A DNA stretch of 64,000 nt from Streptococcus oralis. GTDB taxonomy: Bacteria; Bacillota; Bacilli; Lactobacillales; Streptococcaceae. Position 1 is the stretch's first letter, and each line of letters begins with the position of its first letter. Below, piece by piece: positions 24,561-34,317 of the stretch. The notes beneath the pieces were generated by a model that had not been told where the DNA came from, did no database searches, and worked only from the letters and a program-made list of their open reading frames with translations. The translations under genes and the position numbers were made by a program. The DNA is taken from NCBI RefSeq assembly GCF_001578705.1, contig NZ_KQ969037.1, positions 1,076,814-1,140,813 of the forward strand, in the 5' to 3' direction.

Positions 24561-25745
24561 TTACTTTTTTCTCCAAACCATCCTGTCTACAATACCTGTA
24601 TAACTCTGTATTATTTTAACAACTTTAGTAGAGACATTTTCCTCCACATAGTCTGGAACTGGAAGACCAAAATCTCCATCTCCATGCAAACTAACAGCAG
24701 TTTCAACTGCTTGAAGAAGAGACTTTTCATCAATTCCTGCCAAAACAAATCCTGCTTTGTCCAAGGACTCAGGACGTTCTGTACTAGTACGGATACAAAC
24801 AGCTGGGAAGGGATTACCTTGACTAGTAAAGAAACTACTTTCTTCTGGTAAAGTTCCCGAATCAGACACTACAGCAAAAGCATTCATCTGCAAGCAATTG
24901 TAATCATGGAATCCCAGCGGTTCATGCTGAATCACACGCTTATCTAACTCAAAACCGCTCTCTTTTAATTTTTTCTTAGATCGAGGATGACAAGAATACA
25001 AGATTGGCATATTATACTTTACAGCTAGTTTATTAATAGCTGTAAAGAGTGAAATAAAATTCTTATCTGTATCAATATTTTCCTCACGATGCGCTGAAAG
25101 TAAGATATACTTTCCTTTTTCCAATCCCAAACGTTTATGGATATCTGACGATTCAATAGCAGCTAAATTTTTATGTAAGACTTCTGCCATAGGAGAACCT
25201 GTCACATAGGTTCGCTCCTTAGGTAAACCACACTCATGTAAATACTTGCGAGCATGTTCAGAGTAGGCTAGATTGACATCTGAAATAATATCCACAATAC
25301 GACGATTGGTCTCCTCCGGCAGGCACTCATCCTTACAGCGATTCCCTGCTTCCATATGAAAAATTGGGATATGCAAACGCTTTGCTGCAATAGCTGATAA
25401 ACAAGAATTCGTATCTCCCAAAATCAATAGAGCATCTGGTTTGATTTGATTCATCAATTTATAAGAAGTATTGATAATGTTCCCTATAGTAGCACCAAGA
25501 TCATCTCCAACAGAATCCATATAAACATCAGGAGCATCCAAACCTAAATCATCAAAGAAAATACCATTTAGATTGTAATCATAGTTCTGCCCGGTATGTG
25601 CCAAAATCACATCGAAATACTTACGACACTTAGTAATAACACTACTTAGACGAATAATCTCTGGACGCGTCCCCACAACAATTAATAACTTAAGTCTGTC
25701 ATTATTCAAGAAACGAATATCGCTATAATCTGTTCTAATCTTCAT
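24561..25745 (-). CDS. fnlC: FnlC, UDP-L-FucNAc-forming 2-epimerase
   Basis: A 394-residue non-hydrolysing NDP-sugar 2-epimerase (UDP-GlcNAc 2-epimerase fold; WbjD/CapG type) that performs the last step to UDP-N-acetyl-L-fucosamine. Seen: GTRPEIIRLS near residue 26, GDTNSCLSA, HMEAGNRC, and the nucleotide-binding DSGTLPEESSF stretch. HMEAGNRC distinguishes it from MnaA (HVEAGLRT). It is the last gene of the capsule operon and starts directly after the fnlB stop. L-FucNAc occurs in several pneumococcal capsules such as types 4, 5 and 12F. Confidence 0.9.
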   Translation of the reverse strand: MKIRTDYSDIRFLNNDRLKLLIVVGTRPEIIRLSSVITKCRKYFDVILAHTGQNYDYNLNGIFFDDLGLDAPDVYMDSVGDDLGATIGNIINTSYKLMNQIKPDALLILGDTNSCLSAIAAKRLHIPIFHMEAGNRCKDECLPEETNRRIVDIISDVNLAYSEHARKYLHECGLPKERTYVTGSPMAEVLHKNLAAIESSDIHKRLGLEKGKYILLSAHREENIDTDKNFISLFTAINKLAVKYNMPILYSCHPRSKKKLKESGFELDKRVIQHEPLGFHDYNCLQMNAFAVVSDSGTLPEESSFFTSQGNPFPAVCIRTSTERPESLDKAGFVLAGIDEKSLLQAVETAVSLHGDGDFGLPVPDYVEENVSTKVVKIIQSYTGIVDRMVWRKK

Positions 25746-26975
25746 TTATTTCTCCACTGGTTCAAAAAAAGTATCTGGATGGTTAGGATCAAAGGATTCA
25801 TTAGCCCACATAACCGTAACTAAATTTTCTGTATCAGAAAGATTAATGATATTATGAGCATATCCTGGTACCATATGTATAGCTTCGATCTTCTCTCCTG
25901 ATACTTCAAAATTGAAAATAGGGTATTCTTGTCCGTTCTCATCCAACCCCATTCGTCTTTCTTGGATCAAAGCACGACCTGACACAACCATAAAAAATTC
26001 CCACTTGGAGTGATGCCAATGCTGTCCCTTAGTAATACCTGGTTTAGAAATATTAACTGAAAATTGTCCCGCTCCCTCTGTTTTTAACAACTCAGTAAAA
26101 CTACCTCGTTCATCCACATTCATCTTGAGTGGAAACTTAAATTTATCTACTGGTAGATAAGATAGGTAGGTCGAGTAAAGTTTCTTAGCAAAGGATCCAC
26201 GAGGAATTTCGGGCATAATCAGACTATCGGGCTGTTTTTTAAATGTCTCTAATAGAGTAACAATTTCGCCTAAAGTTGCACGATGAGTTGTTGGAACGTA
26301 ACAATAAGTTCCCAATGGGTTAGGCAAAACCTGCAGACCGTCTAAATCACAACGATGAGGATGTCCCTCTAAAGCAGCCAAACACTCCATTATCAAATCA
26401 TCTATATAAAGCAAATCCAATTCTACACTTGGATCATTCACCTGAATAGGTAGATCATGAGCCAAATTATAACAGAAGGTTGCCACTGCGGAGTTATAGT
26501 TAGGACGACACCATTTGCCATAGAGATTTGGAAAGCGATAAACCAAAACAGTTGCTCCCGTTCTCTTTCCATATTTGAAGAATAACTTCTCTCCTGCTAG
26601 TTTAGATTGTCCGTAGACAGAATCTGTAAAACGTCCTTCTAGGCTTGCTTGAGTAGAACTAGAGAGTAAAATGGGGCAAATATTTCTATGCTTTTCCAAA
26701 GTATCCAACAATATACTAGAAAATCCATAATTCCCCTCCATGAACTCATCAGGATTCTGAGGACGATTGACACCCGCTAGATGGAATACAAAATCTGCCT
26801 TCTTACAATATTCTTCCAAGAAAGCAGGATCTGTATCGCGATCATACTGAAAAATCTCCCCAATCTCCAAGCCTGGTCGAGACTTATCCCGTCCGTCCTT
26901 CAAAGCTTCTAGGGTACAAATGAGGTTTTTACCCACAAATCCTTTGGAACCAGTCACTAAAATGTTTAACGGCAT
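25746..26975 (-). CDS. fnlB: FnlB, bifunctional SDR/cupin reductase for UDP-L-FucNAc
   Basis: A 409-residue WbjC/CapF-type enzyme. The N-terminal SDR domain (about 1-290) starts ILVTGSKGFVGKNL (NAD(P)-binding) and has YGQSK as the Tyr-Lys pair. The C-terminal cupin domain (about 290-409) has GQHWHHSKWEFF with metal-binding histidines. It acts between FnlA and FnlC by C3 epimerisation and C4 reduction. It is packed 3 bp from fnlA and directly against fnlC. Domain content and length are normal for the family. Confidence 0.92.
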   Translation of the reverse strand: MPLNILVTGSKGFVGKNLICTLEALKDGRDKSRPGLEIGEIFQYDRDTDPAFLEEYCKKADFVFHLAGVNRPQNPDEFMEGNYGFSSILLDTLEKHRNICPILLSSSTQASLEGRFTDSVYGQSKLAGEKLFFKYGKRTGATVLVYRFPNLYGKWCRPNYNSAVATFCYNLAHDLPIQVNDPSVELDLLYIDDLIMECLAALEGHPHRCDLDGLQVLPNPLGTYCYVPTTHRATLGEIVTLLETFKKQPDSLIMPEIPRGSFAKKLYSTYLSYLPVDKFKFPLKMNVDERGSFTELLKTEGAGQFSVNISKPGITKGQHWHHSKWEFFMVVSGRALIQERRMGLDENGQEYPIFNFEVSGEKIEAIHMVPGYAHNIINLSDTENLVTVMWANESFDPNHPDTFFEPVEK

Positions 26976-26977
26976 AT

Positions 26978-28021
26978 TTATACCTCCATCAAAGTCAATT
27001 CTTCTTGAATATATGGAAGTTCCAAGAGTTTTTCCTTAACTTGCTCTACATTCATCAAATCAGTATTATTGCTATTGAACTCTGTCAATAGGTTCCTATT
27101 CGTACTACCATCTTTAAAGTATTTGTCATAGTTGAGGTTACGGTTATCACTCGGTACTCGATAAAATTCACCCAGATCAATAGCATTAGCACACTCTTCA
27201 TTGGTTAGTAAGGTTTCATACATTTTTTCACCATGCCGAATTCCTATAATTTGGATACCTCTCTCTGGAGAAAAAATTTCTAACACAGCCTTAGCTAATA
27301 CTTCAATAGTGCAAGCTGGTGCTTTCTGAACTAAAACATCCCCAGATTTTCCTTCTTCAAATGCAAATAAAACCAAATCCACTGCCTCTTCTAACGTCAT
27401 CACAAATCGTGTCATATCTGGTTCAGTAATAGTGATAGGATTTCCTTGCTTAATTTGTTCAATCCAGAGTGGCACTACAGAACCTCGACTACAAAGAACA
27501 TTACCGTAACGAGTAACACAAATCTTGGTTTTATCCTCGCTAATAGTACGAGATTTGGCAACAGCCACCTTTTCCATCATGGCTTTAGAAGTTCCCATGG
27601 CATTAACAGGGTAGGCAGCCTTATCGGTAGATAGACAAATAACATTCTTAACTCCAGCTTCAATAGCTGCACTTAAAACATTTTCTGTCCCTATAACATT
27701 AGTCTTTACAGCCTCAAGTGGAAAAAACTCGCAAGAGGGTACTTGCTTCAGAGCAGCAGCATGAAAAACATAGTCAACACCATACATGGCATTCTTTACC
27801 GACTGCAGATCGCGCACATCACCTATATAAAATCTAATCTTCCCCGCCACTTCCGGTAATTTAGCCTGAAATTCATGACGCATATCATCCTGCTTTTTTT
27901 CATCGCGGGAAAAAATACGAATTTCACCAATATCAGTCTGTAAAAAACGATTAAGAACAGCATTGCCAAATGAACCTGTTCCTCCTGTAATTAGGAGAGT
28001 TTTTCCTGTAAATTGTGACAT
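26978..28021 (-). CDS. fnlA: FnlA, UDP-GlcNAc 4,6-dehydratase/epimerase
   Basis: A 347-residue extended-SDR enzyme (Polysacc_synt_2; WbjB/CapE type) starting the UDP-L-FucNAc route from UDP-GlcNAc. Seen: TGGTGSFGNAV (NADP-binding, residue 12 on), FHAAALKQVP, LSTDKAAYPVNAMGTSK, where the usual YxxxK is MxxxK as in this subfamily, and the C-terminal RHGEKMYE. Translation follows mnaA after 3 nt, so the two genes are co-transcribed. Confidence 0.93.
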   Translation of the reverse strand: MSQFTGKTLLITGGTGSFGNAVLNRFLQTDIGEIRIFSRDEKKQDDMRHEFQAKLPEVAGKIRFYIGDVRDLQSVKNAMYGVDYVFHAAALKQVPSCEFFPLEAVKTNVIGTENVLSAAIEAGVKNVICLSTDKAAYPVNAMGTSKAMMEKVAVAKSRTISEDKTKICVTRYGNVLCSRGSVVPLWIEQIKQGNPITITEPDMTRFVMTLEEAVDLVLFAFEEGKSGDVLVQKAPACTIEVLAKAVLEIFSPERGIQIIGIRHGEKMYETLLTNEECANAIDLGEFYRVPSDNRNLNYDKYFKDGSTNRNLLTEFNSNNTDLMNVEQVKEKLLELPYIQEELTLMEV

Positions 28022-28024
28022 ATA

Positions 28025-29122
28025 TTATACTTCTCCTTCTAGTATGTCTGCAATTTTCTTGCAAGCTGTTCCATCTCCATACGGATTTGAAGCTTGGCTC
28101 ATCGCTTGATAAACTGAATCATTTTCTAACAATTCTTTAAAATGTCTATAAATATTGTCCTCATCAGTACCTACAAGCTTCAAAGTTCCTGCTTTAATTC
28201 CCTCTGGACGCTCAGTTGTATCTCTCATAACTAAAACAGGTTTTCCTAAACTAGGTGCCTCTTCTTGGATACCACCACTATCTGTTAAAATGAGATAACT
28301 CCGTGATAAAAAGTTATGAAAATCTAATACTTCCAACGGATCGATCATTTTGATACGTTCACATCCGCTTAGTTCTTCCTCAGCAATTTGACGAACTAGA
28401 GGATTCATATGAATGGGGTAAAGAGCCTTTATATCCGAATGTTCTTCAATGATACGTCGGATTGCTCTAAACATGTGCCTCATCGGGTCACCAATATTTT
28501 CGCGACGATGAGCAGTAATTAATATTAGTTTGCTATCCCCAACCCAATTTAACTCAGGATGAGTATAATCCTCTTGAATTGTAGTTTGTAAAGCATCAAT
28601 TGCTGTATTACCAGTGATAAATATAGCTTCAGAATTTTTTCCTTCTCTCAAGAGATTGTCTTTTGAGAGTTGTGTTGGTGTAAAATGATACTGAGCCAAA
28701 GCACCTACTGCTTGACGATTAAATTCTTCAGGATAAGGTGAATAAATATCATAAGTACGCAAACCAGCCTCTACATGTCCAATTGGAATCTGTAGATAAA
28801 AGGCGGCCAGTGAACTGGCAAATGTTGTACTCGTATCCCCATGAACTAATATTAAATCAGGATTAACTGACTCTAAGACAGTCTTCATGCCTTCCAAAAT
28901 GCCAATTGTGACATCAAAGAGAGTTTGTTTGTCCTTCATAATAGATAAATCAAAATCAGGCGTAATCCTAAAAGTATCCAAAACTTGATCCAGCATTTGA
29001 CGATGTTGACCCGTAACACAGACCAATGTTTCAAGATTCTTACGTGTTCTTAGCTCTTTAACCAAGGGACACATCTTGATAGCTTCGGGACGAGTTCCGA
29101 AAATTACAACTATTTTTTTCAT
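28025..29122 (-). CDS. mnaA: MnaA/WecB, UDP-GlcNAc 2-epimerase
   Basis: A 365-residue enzyme converting UDP-GlcNAc to UDP-ManNAc, the substrate of the dehydrogenase encoded just upstream. Signatures: IFGTRPEAIKMCPL near the start, HGDTSTTFA, HVEAGLRT, THREN-type ITAHRRENIG, and DSGGIQEEAPSLGKPVLVMR. The ATG at 29122 follows AAGGA by 6 nt and matches family N termini (MKKIVVIFGTRPE); an in-frame TTG 6 nt upstream is less likely. Besides capsule it may supply ManNAc to other wall glycans. Confidence 0.93.
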   Translation of the reverse strand: MKKIVVIFGTRPEAIKMCPLVKELRTRKNLETLVCVTGQHRQMLDQVLDTFRITPDFDLSIMKDKQTLFDVTIGILEGMKTVLESVNPDLILVHGDTSTTFASSLAAFYLQIPIGHVEAGLRTYDIYSPYPEEFNRQAVGALAQYHFTPTQLSKDNLLREGKNSEAIFITGNTAIDALQTTIQEDYTHPELNWVGDSKLILITAHRRENIGDPMRHMFRAIRRIIEEHSDIKALYPIHMNPLVRQIAEEELSGCERIKMIDPLEVLDFHNFLSRSYLILTDSGGIQEEAPSLGKPVLVMRDTTERPEGIKAGTLKLVGTDEDNIYRHFKELLENDSVYQAMSQASNPYGDGTACKKIADILEGEV

Positions 29123-29150
29123 AGTCAATCCTTACTTTATTTATCACTAA

Positions 29151-30374
29151 TTACAATCTGTAAGTTCCATCAAGATGACAGATATAACGTGTATCTAACA
29201 CTATCTTATCTTTTAGTTTATTCATATTTTGTAAAATCTCATCATGACCAACCAACAGTACAACAATATCAACATTAGATAAAAATTCATCTAAATCATG
29301 TAACTGATTCGCCACAACATTTTTTTCTATAAATGGATCATATACTTTAATAGCAGGTGTTGCCAGATGGCGGCTCATAGATTCTAATAACTGAAGTGTT
29401 GGAGATTCACGCATATCATCTACATTCTCTTTGTAGGTGAGACCATATAGACCAACCCGACTAATATCTGTTAGATGATGTTCGTTCATAATGGTATAGA
29501 TACGATTTAATACAAATTCTGGCATGGCAGCATTTGTTCGCATAGAATGTCCAATAACATTTGTCAACTCAGGATAATCTCCAACTAAGAACCAAGGATC
29601 CACAGAAATACAATGCCCACCAACACCAGGTCCAGGTTGTAGAATATTTACCCGTGGATGCATATTACAGATCCGGATAATTTCATAAACATCCATATTA
29701 TCATAACTACAAATCTGTGCTAATTCGTTAGCAAAAGCAATATTTACAGCTCTAAATGTATTTTCTACTACCTTGGTCATCTCCGCAGTTCGAATATCTG
29801 TAACAACAATATCGCCCTTACAAAATGAAGCATAAAGCTCTTTCACTTTATAGCCGATTTCTAGGTCATCAGCTCCAATTGTACGGTTATTATTCACCAA
29901 TTCATAGACCATATTCCCTGGAATAATACGTTCTGGAGCATGGACAAGATGAATATCACTACCAATAACAAAACCTTTTTCTTCTACAACAGGTCGAATA
30001 AATTTATCAACCGTTCCTGGTGATACGGTCGATTCAATAATAATAACCGCTCCTTTATTGCAATTATCAAGTACCGTTTTTGTAGCTTCAATCACATAGC
30101 TTGGATCAATTTTTTTAGAGAAGGAGTCATATGGTGTTGGAACGGAAATAATATAGGTATCCGTTTGTTGATATTCGGTTGTAAAGTCCACACCCGACTC
30201 CACTGCTTTATGGAATAGTTCATCCAATCCATCTTCTTTAAAGGTTGTTTGACCTTCATTTAAAGTTCTCACCAAATCCTGATTGTAGTCAGTTCCAACT
30301 ACTTTCACGCCGTTTGTTGCCAACATTAAAATTGTTGGCAATCCAATATAACCTAATCCGATTACATTAATCAT
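29151..30374 (-). CDS. mnaB: UDP-N-acetyl-D-mannosamine dehydrogenase (WecC type)
   Basis: A 407-residue UDP-glucose/GDP-mannose dehydrogenase family enzyme that oxidises UDP-ManNAc twice to UDP-ManNAcA, an acidic capsule sugar. The NAD-binding VIGLGYIGLPT opens the protein. The catalytic Cys sits in GVGGHCISVDPWF (near 258), the WecC/ManNAc-dehydrogenase version rather than the UDP-Glc type (GGSCF). The central dimer helix ENTFRAVNIAFANEL and a C-terminal UDP-binding domain with LTYKENVDDMRESP are intact. It overlaps wzx by 8 bp. With mnaA next door, the pathway assignment to ManNAcA is strong. Confidence 0.88.
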   Translation of the reverse strand: MINVIGLGYIGLPTILMLATNGVKVVGTDYNQDLVRTLNEGQTTFKEDGLDELFHKAVESGVDFTTEYQQTDTYIISVPTPYDSFSKKIDPSYVIEATKTVLDNCNKGAVIIIESTVSPGTVDKFIRPVVEEKGFVIGSDIHLVHAPERIIPGNMVYELVNNNRTIGADDLEIGYKVKELYASFCKGDIVVTDIRTAEMTKVVENTFRAVNIAFANELAQICSYDNMDVYEIIRICNMHPRVNILQPGPGVGGHCISVDPWFLVGDYPELTNVIGHSMRTNAAMPEFVLNRIYTIMNEHHLTDISRVGLYGLTYKENVDDMRESPTLQLLESMSRHLATPAIKVYDPFIEKNVVANQLHDLDEFLSNVDIVVLLVGHDEILQNMNKLKDKIVLDTRYICHLDGTYRL

Positions 30375-31911
30375 GATTTTTTTCCTCCAACTTTTTTATA
30401 AAATTTTTAACCAATTGAATAAAATATTGAAAATCATCATTTCGCCAATAAATAAAACATAAAGCAAAAAAATTAAATCCAATAACCACTATAAACAACA
30501 GTATCAAATCATATATACTATTCACTCTAACCAATCGAGATAAATAGTAACTCGCAATACATAAACCTACAGTTAATAAGATCGTCTGCAACCATTTTAA
30601 ATAAAACTCTGATAGAGGACGACTAAGTACTTTTTTATAAGTAACAATTGTATCCACCAGTATAAATTGGAAACCAAATCCTAACATTGTTCCAACAAAA
30701 ACACCTGCAATACCTATATAATTTACTAAAATTACTGAAACAACTAAATTTAAAATGCCCGCAATTAAAGGAGAAAAATGATAATCTCTAAAATATCCTT
30801 CTCCCAAACGAAAAATGGTTGTACAATTTCCAGTTTGTCTAACGAATAACATACCAACTATTGCAATCACACCTGTAAATGATAAAGTATAATTTTCTCC
30901 AATCCAAATAGTAATAAAAGGATTTACCAATACTAGAAGACAACTTGAGCAAAATGATAAAAAGAAAAAATTTATAAAACGTAATCTATTGAAGATTTCA
31001 TTTTTTTTCTCTATAGAAGCTGAAAGAGATAGGTTTCCAATAGAAGCCTGAATCGGATTAAAAATTCCTCCAAAGAAAATATATACGATTGATAAAATAT
31101 AAGCATAGTTCGAATACTTACCAACCATAACTATTCCTAAAACAATGGAAATAACTATACTATCTGTTGAATTCATTAATTCGTTAAAGATTTGTCGAAC
31201 AGAGGTAGCATATACATTTTTCCAAACTAGTCGTCTTTCCATCTTTGGAAGTGGAGCTATCCCTTTAAATTTATGAATACTTGGATACATTTTATCTACT
31301 TTTAAACTAATTACTAGGTTCAAAGTAAGATTTTTAGCAATTTTTAAAATAATATATAGATAAAAATCTTTAAAAATCATCAAAGTGATAATTTGTAAAA
31401 TAGATAAAATTGTCGTTATAATTATATCAAAGATATTCGCAACATAGACCTTTTGATCAGCAACCAATACCCCTCTTTTATATGCAAAGAATAGATAAGT
31501 AGAAACTGTATCTGCTAAATAAAGCAAATACAATGCTGTATAGTTCAAATCTTCTGCATTTTTTAAATTTACAATGACTGGTAAAAAAGGAACGAGACAC
31601 AAACCTAAAATAAGAATAATGATACCAATCACTCGATATATTTTTTTATAAAATTGAACTACTTGAGCTAATTTGTCCCCATCTTTTTCTGCTAAAGGTT
31701 TGTACATCAAATAAGCAATTGATGATCCGATCCCTAATTCAGCTAGGGATAAAACTGTTAAGATATTGGTGTATAGACCATTGAAACCTAGATAAGTCTC
31801 TCCCAAAACTCGGATAAACACTGTTCTAACTATGAAAGCTAAAACACTCGATATGATAGTACCAACTATTCCAGCTAGAATATTAAAAAAACTATTTTTT
31901 ACACGACTCAT
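30367..31911 (-). CDS. wzx: Wzx-type repeat-unit flippase
   Basis: A 514-residue polytopic membrane protein with about 12-14 hydrophobic helices, of the polysaccharide-transport/MATE-like superfamily. It moves lipid-linked repeat units across the membrane. The N terminus FFNILAGIVGTIISSVLAFIVRTVF and the following TYLGFNGLYTNIL are typical. The gene overlaps the upstream glycosyltransferase by 4 nt (ATGA) and mnaB by 8 bp. It is strongly AT-rich, like the rest of the serotype-specific block. Wzx proteins are poorly conserved, so assignment rests on topology, family feel and position. Confidence 0.88.
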   Translation of the reverse strand: MSRVKNSFFNILAGIVGTIISSVLAFIVRTVFIRVLGETYLGFNGLYTNILTVLSLAELGIGSSIAYLMYKPLAEKDGDKLAQVVQFYKKIYRVIGIIILILGLCLVPFLPVIVNLKNAEDLNYTALYLLYLADTVSTYLFFAYKRGVLVADQKVYVANIFDIIITTILSILQIITLMIFKDFYLYIILKIAKNLTLNLVISLKVDKMYPSIHKFKGIAPLPKMERRLVWKNVYATSVRQIFNELMNSTDSIVISIVLGIVMVGKYSNYAYILSIVYIFFGGIFNPIQASIGNLSLSASIEKKNEIFNRLRFINFFFLSFCSSCLLVLVNPFITIWIGENYTLSFTGVIAIVGMLFVRQTGNCTTIFRLGEGYFRDYHFSPLIAGILNLVVSVILVNYIGIAGVFVGTMLGFGFQFILVDTIVTYKKVLSRPLSEFYLKWLQTILLTVGLCIASYYLSRLVRVNSIYDLILLFIVVIGFNFFALCFIYWRNDDFQYFIQLVKNFIKKLEEKNHD

Positions 31912-33095
31912 ATGTTAATGATTCTTTCATTTTGTGTGAGCTCTTTCCGTAAGTCTCTTCCATATTTTTTAATAGAAAAATAGGCTCCTCTATCTCTATT
32001 AGAAGTAATAACCGAAGAGCATTTCCCTTTTTGGTAGACACTCAATAGGGCTGTTTTAAGGTGTTCAACTATACACTCATCATTTGCTACCACAAGGGCA
32101 TCACTGCCAGCTACAATCTCTGGTATCCCTCCAGCATCTGTTGTAATAACATATTTTCCTGATATCAAAGCTTCACAGACCGTCAAACCCGCTGGTTCCT
32201 CCCAAATAGATGGAACAACAATGCAATCTGCAATATGATGATACTTAGGAATGTCATTGTAATTAACATAGCCTGTAAAAACAACTTTATCTGATGCTTG
32301 TTTTGCCAATTGCCGTAGCTCTGTTGTGAAAGTATCCAACTCCGTCTGACCAAATATAGAACTACCAACAGCTAGTAATTTTATATTCAAATTCTTTGGT
32401 AGCAACAAGAAGGCTTCAAGCAGTTCTTTGATACCTTTATTTTTGTTGATACGTCCAAAAAAACCAATCACAAAATCGTCCGACAAAATTTCCAACTGAT
32501 TTTTAAGATCTGATAAATCAACTTCAGAGAAATTCTGCAAAAAAAGTTCTGTGTCAATACCATTATAGACAGTCTGTATCGGAACACCTGACGTTACTAC
32601 TTCTGACCTATCCCTAATATAGTCAGATACTGTGATAATTTTATCATAAACGCTATAATCTACAGAATACTCATTGTCCATTAATAAATCATTATGAAGA
32701 TGTAAAACAAGATTTCCTTTAAACTTTTTACGAATATAATAACCGTATTCAGGGCGATTTTCAATCAAAACTGTATCAAAATCAGACAAGTCTGATAATT
32801 GACTGATATATGCATTCCCTACGAAGAAAGGTGAATATTTATTGATGGTATAACGTATTATTTTGTTTATTTTATATTTAAGTGAATGAGTATCTATATA
32901 GACAAATTGAGTATACTTGTATTTTTTTGAAGCCTCACGTGCCTTCTTATGATCACAACTAACGACCGTAATTTCGTCATGATTATATTTCTCATTGTAA
33001 ATTAAATAATTATCAATGAGATTTTCTACTGCCCCCCCTTTTACAGCTGGAATCGGTAGTCCGCTCACTCCGACTGAAACAATACAAATTTTCAT
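31908..33095 (-). CDS. GT4-family capsule glycosyltransferase
   Basis: A 395-residue GT-B glycosyltransferase, unnamed here. N-terminal domain: IVSVGVSGLPIPAVKGGAVE, with the GGAVE loop frequent in GT4 enzymes. C-terminal domain: GFFGRINKNKGIKELLEAF and VPSIWEEPAGLTVCEAL, the E-x7-E donor-binding signature. The start at 33095 (MKICIV) was taken because AAGGTGG precedes it; a longer in-frame start at 33113 has no ribosome site. The acceptor and sugar cannot be told from sequence. It is one of five GT4 genes in the locus and lies between another GT and wzx. Confidence 0.85.
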   Translation of the reverse strand: MKICIVSVGVSGLPIPAVKGGAVENLIDNYLIYNEKYNHDEITVVSCDHKKAREASKKYKYTQFVYIDTHSLKYKINKIIRYTINKYSPFFVGNAYISQLSDLSDFDTVLIENRPEYGYYIRKKFKGNLVLHLHNDLLMDNEYSVDYSVYDKIITVSDYIRDRSEVVTSGVPIQTVYNGIDTELFLQNFSEVDLSDLKNQLEILSDDFVIGFFGRINKNKGIKELLEAFLLLPKNLNIKLLAVGSSIFGQTELDTFTTELRQLAKQASDKVVFTGYVNYNDIPKYHHIADCIVVPSIWEEPAGLTVCEALISGKYVITTDAGGIPEIVAGSDALVVANDECIVEHLKTALLSVYQKGKCSSVITSNRDRGAYFSIKKYGRDLRKELTQNERIINI

Positions 33096-33137
33096 TAAAT
33101 CCACCTTTCCCATAAAAATAACGAAATATAAACTATC

Positions 33138-34316
33138 TCATTTCGTACATTCCCCTATAAGAATCTTTTCATATTCTCTTGCTTTATCTTCATAATTATA
33201 ATGTTCAAGGATATAGTGCAGTGCATTCTGAGAGTACTCTTGTCTCTTCTCTTCATCTAGACTCGCAATCATTTTTAATGAATTTCTCAAGCTTAATTTG
33301 CTGTTAGCCTTGAACGTCCAACCATTATAATGAGAAGTTCTATCAAGGTTGATATTATTATCTTCCAATAAAACTGGTAAACCACAGGCCTGTGCATCAT
33401 AAAAACTTAAACTACATTGTTTAGGAAATAAAGCAAAATCTGCTACTTGGAAAAACTGTGCTAATTTTTGATATTTTTGAGTCGGAAAACGCAAGATTTG
33501 ATTTTCAGATTGGGAGAAACTTTTCTCGACAGCTTCTCCATACTCTCCATTTGTATTACCCACTATAATGAAAACAATTGGTTGCTCCGTATTTAACTTT
33601 TTACTTAGGGATTCTGCCAAAAACATCCCCCCCTTATGCTCATCTAACTTTCCTGCATAAACACAAATAAGAGCATCTGAAGCGATCTGATATTGAGAAC
33701 GAAAATCTTCCTTAATCTGGCTATCTGCGTGAAAGAACGCTGTATCCGACCCATAAGAAATCCATGGAGCTTGCGACAAAGGAATTCCCAAGTGTTTTTC
33801 AACATAGTTATCATCTTGCGTTCGGATAATTGGTATCTGTTCTTTTATCAAAATGGGAGTAATCAAGGTTTTATAAAATCTCCTAAAGTAGGTGTTGAAA
33901 GGATTTTTTGATGCCATCTCAAGCATATGACTATCAGTGACGATTCTGCAATTAAGTTTCTTTCGTGCTAAAAGGAGACGAATCCCTGTTAAAGTGTCGT
34001 TCCCATGAATATACAATACATCTGGAGAAAGACCCTTAATAGTTGAAATAAGCTTTCTAGAAAAAATTGCTCGTCCGCTTACAAAACCATGAAGAGGCAA
34101 GCGAATGATCTTCACATGATACTTTTCTTCATAGCTTCTATCTCTCTCCTCTATATTTTCTCGTCCAAAAAATTGGGTAAGATTATCGGGGATTTTATCC
34201 ATTTCTGAAGTGATGATCACTTGTTCATGACCAAACTTTGCTAGATATTTTGGTAAAACATTAATCTGGTAACCTGCATCTGGATGAAAAAAATCTTCTA
34301 CATGGACTATTTTCAT
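33138..34316 (-). CDS. GT4-family capsule glycosyltransferase
   Basis: A 392-residue GT-B enzyme. N-terminal half with EDFFHPDAGYQINVLPKYL, the acceptor-side pattern of GT4 enzymes that take lipid-linked sugars. C-terminal half with CVYAGKLDEHKGG, DFALFPKQCSLSFYDAQACGLPVLL (donor-binding loop; the first Glu of the usual E-x7-E is replaced by Ser/Asp context) and EHYNYEDKAREYEKIL at the end. It begins 1 bp after the upstream GT stop. Sugar specificity unknown. The unusual donor motif makes it the most divergent of the five. Confidence 0.8.
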   Translation of the reverse strand: MKIVHVEDFFHPDAGYQINVLPKYLAKFGHEQVIITSEMDKIPDNLTQFFGRENIEERDRSYEEKYHVKIIRLPLHGFVSGRAIFSRKLISTIKGLSPDVLYIHGNDTLTGIRLLLARKKLNCRIVTDSHMLEMASKNPFNTYFRRFYKTLITPILIKEQIPIIRTQDDNYVEKHLGIPLSQAPWISYGSDTAFFHADSQIKEDFRSQYQIASDALICVYAGKLDEHKGGMFLAESLSKKLNTEQPIVFIIVGNTNGEYGEAVEKSFSQSENQILRFPTQKYQKLAQFFQVADFALFPKQCSLSFYDAQACGLPVLLEDNNINLDRTSHYNGWTFKANSKLSLRNSLKMIASLDEEKRQEYSQNALHYILEHYNYEDKAREYEKILIGECTK

Positions 34317-34317
34317 A

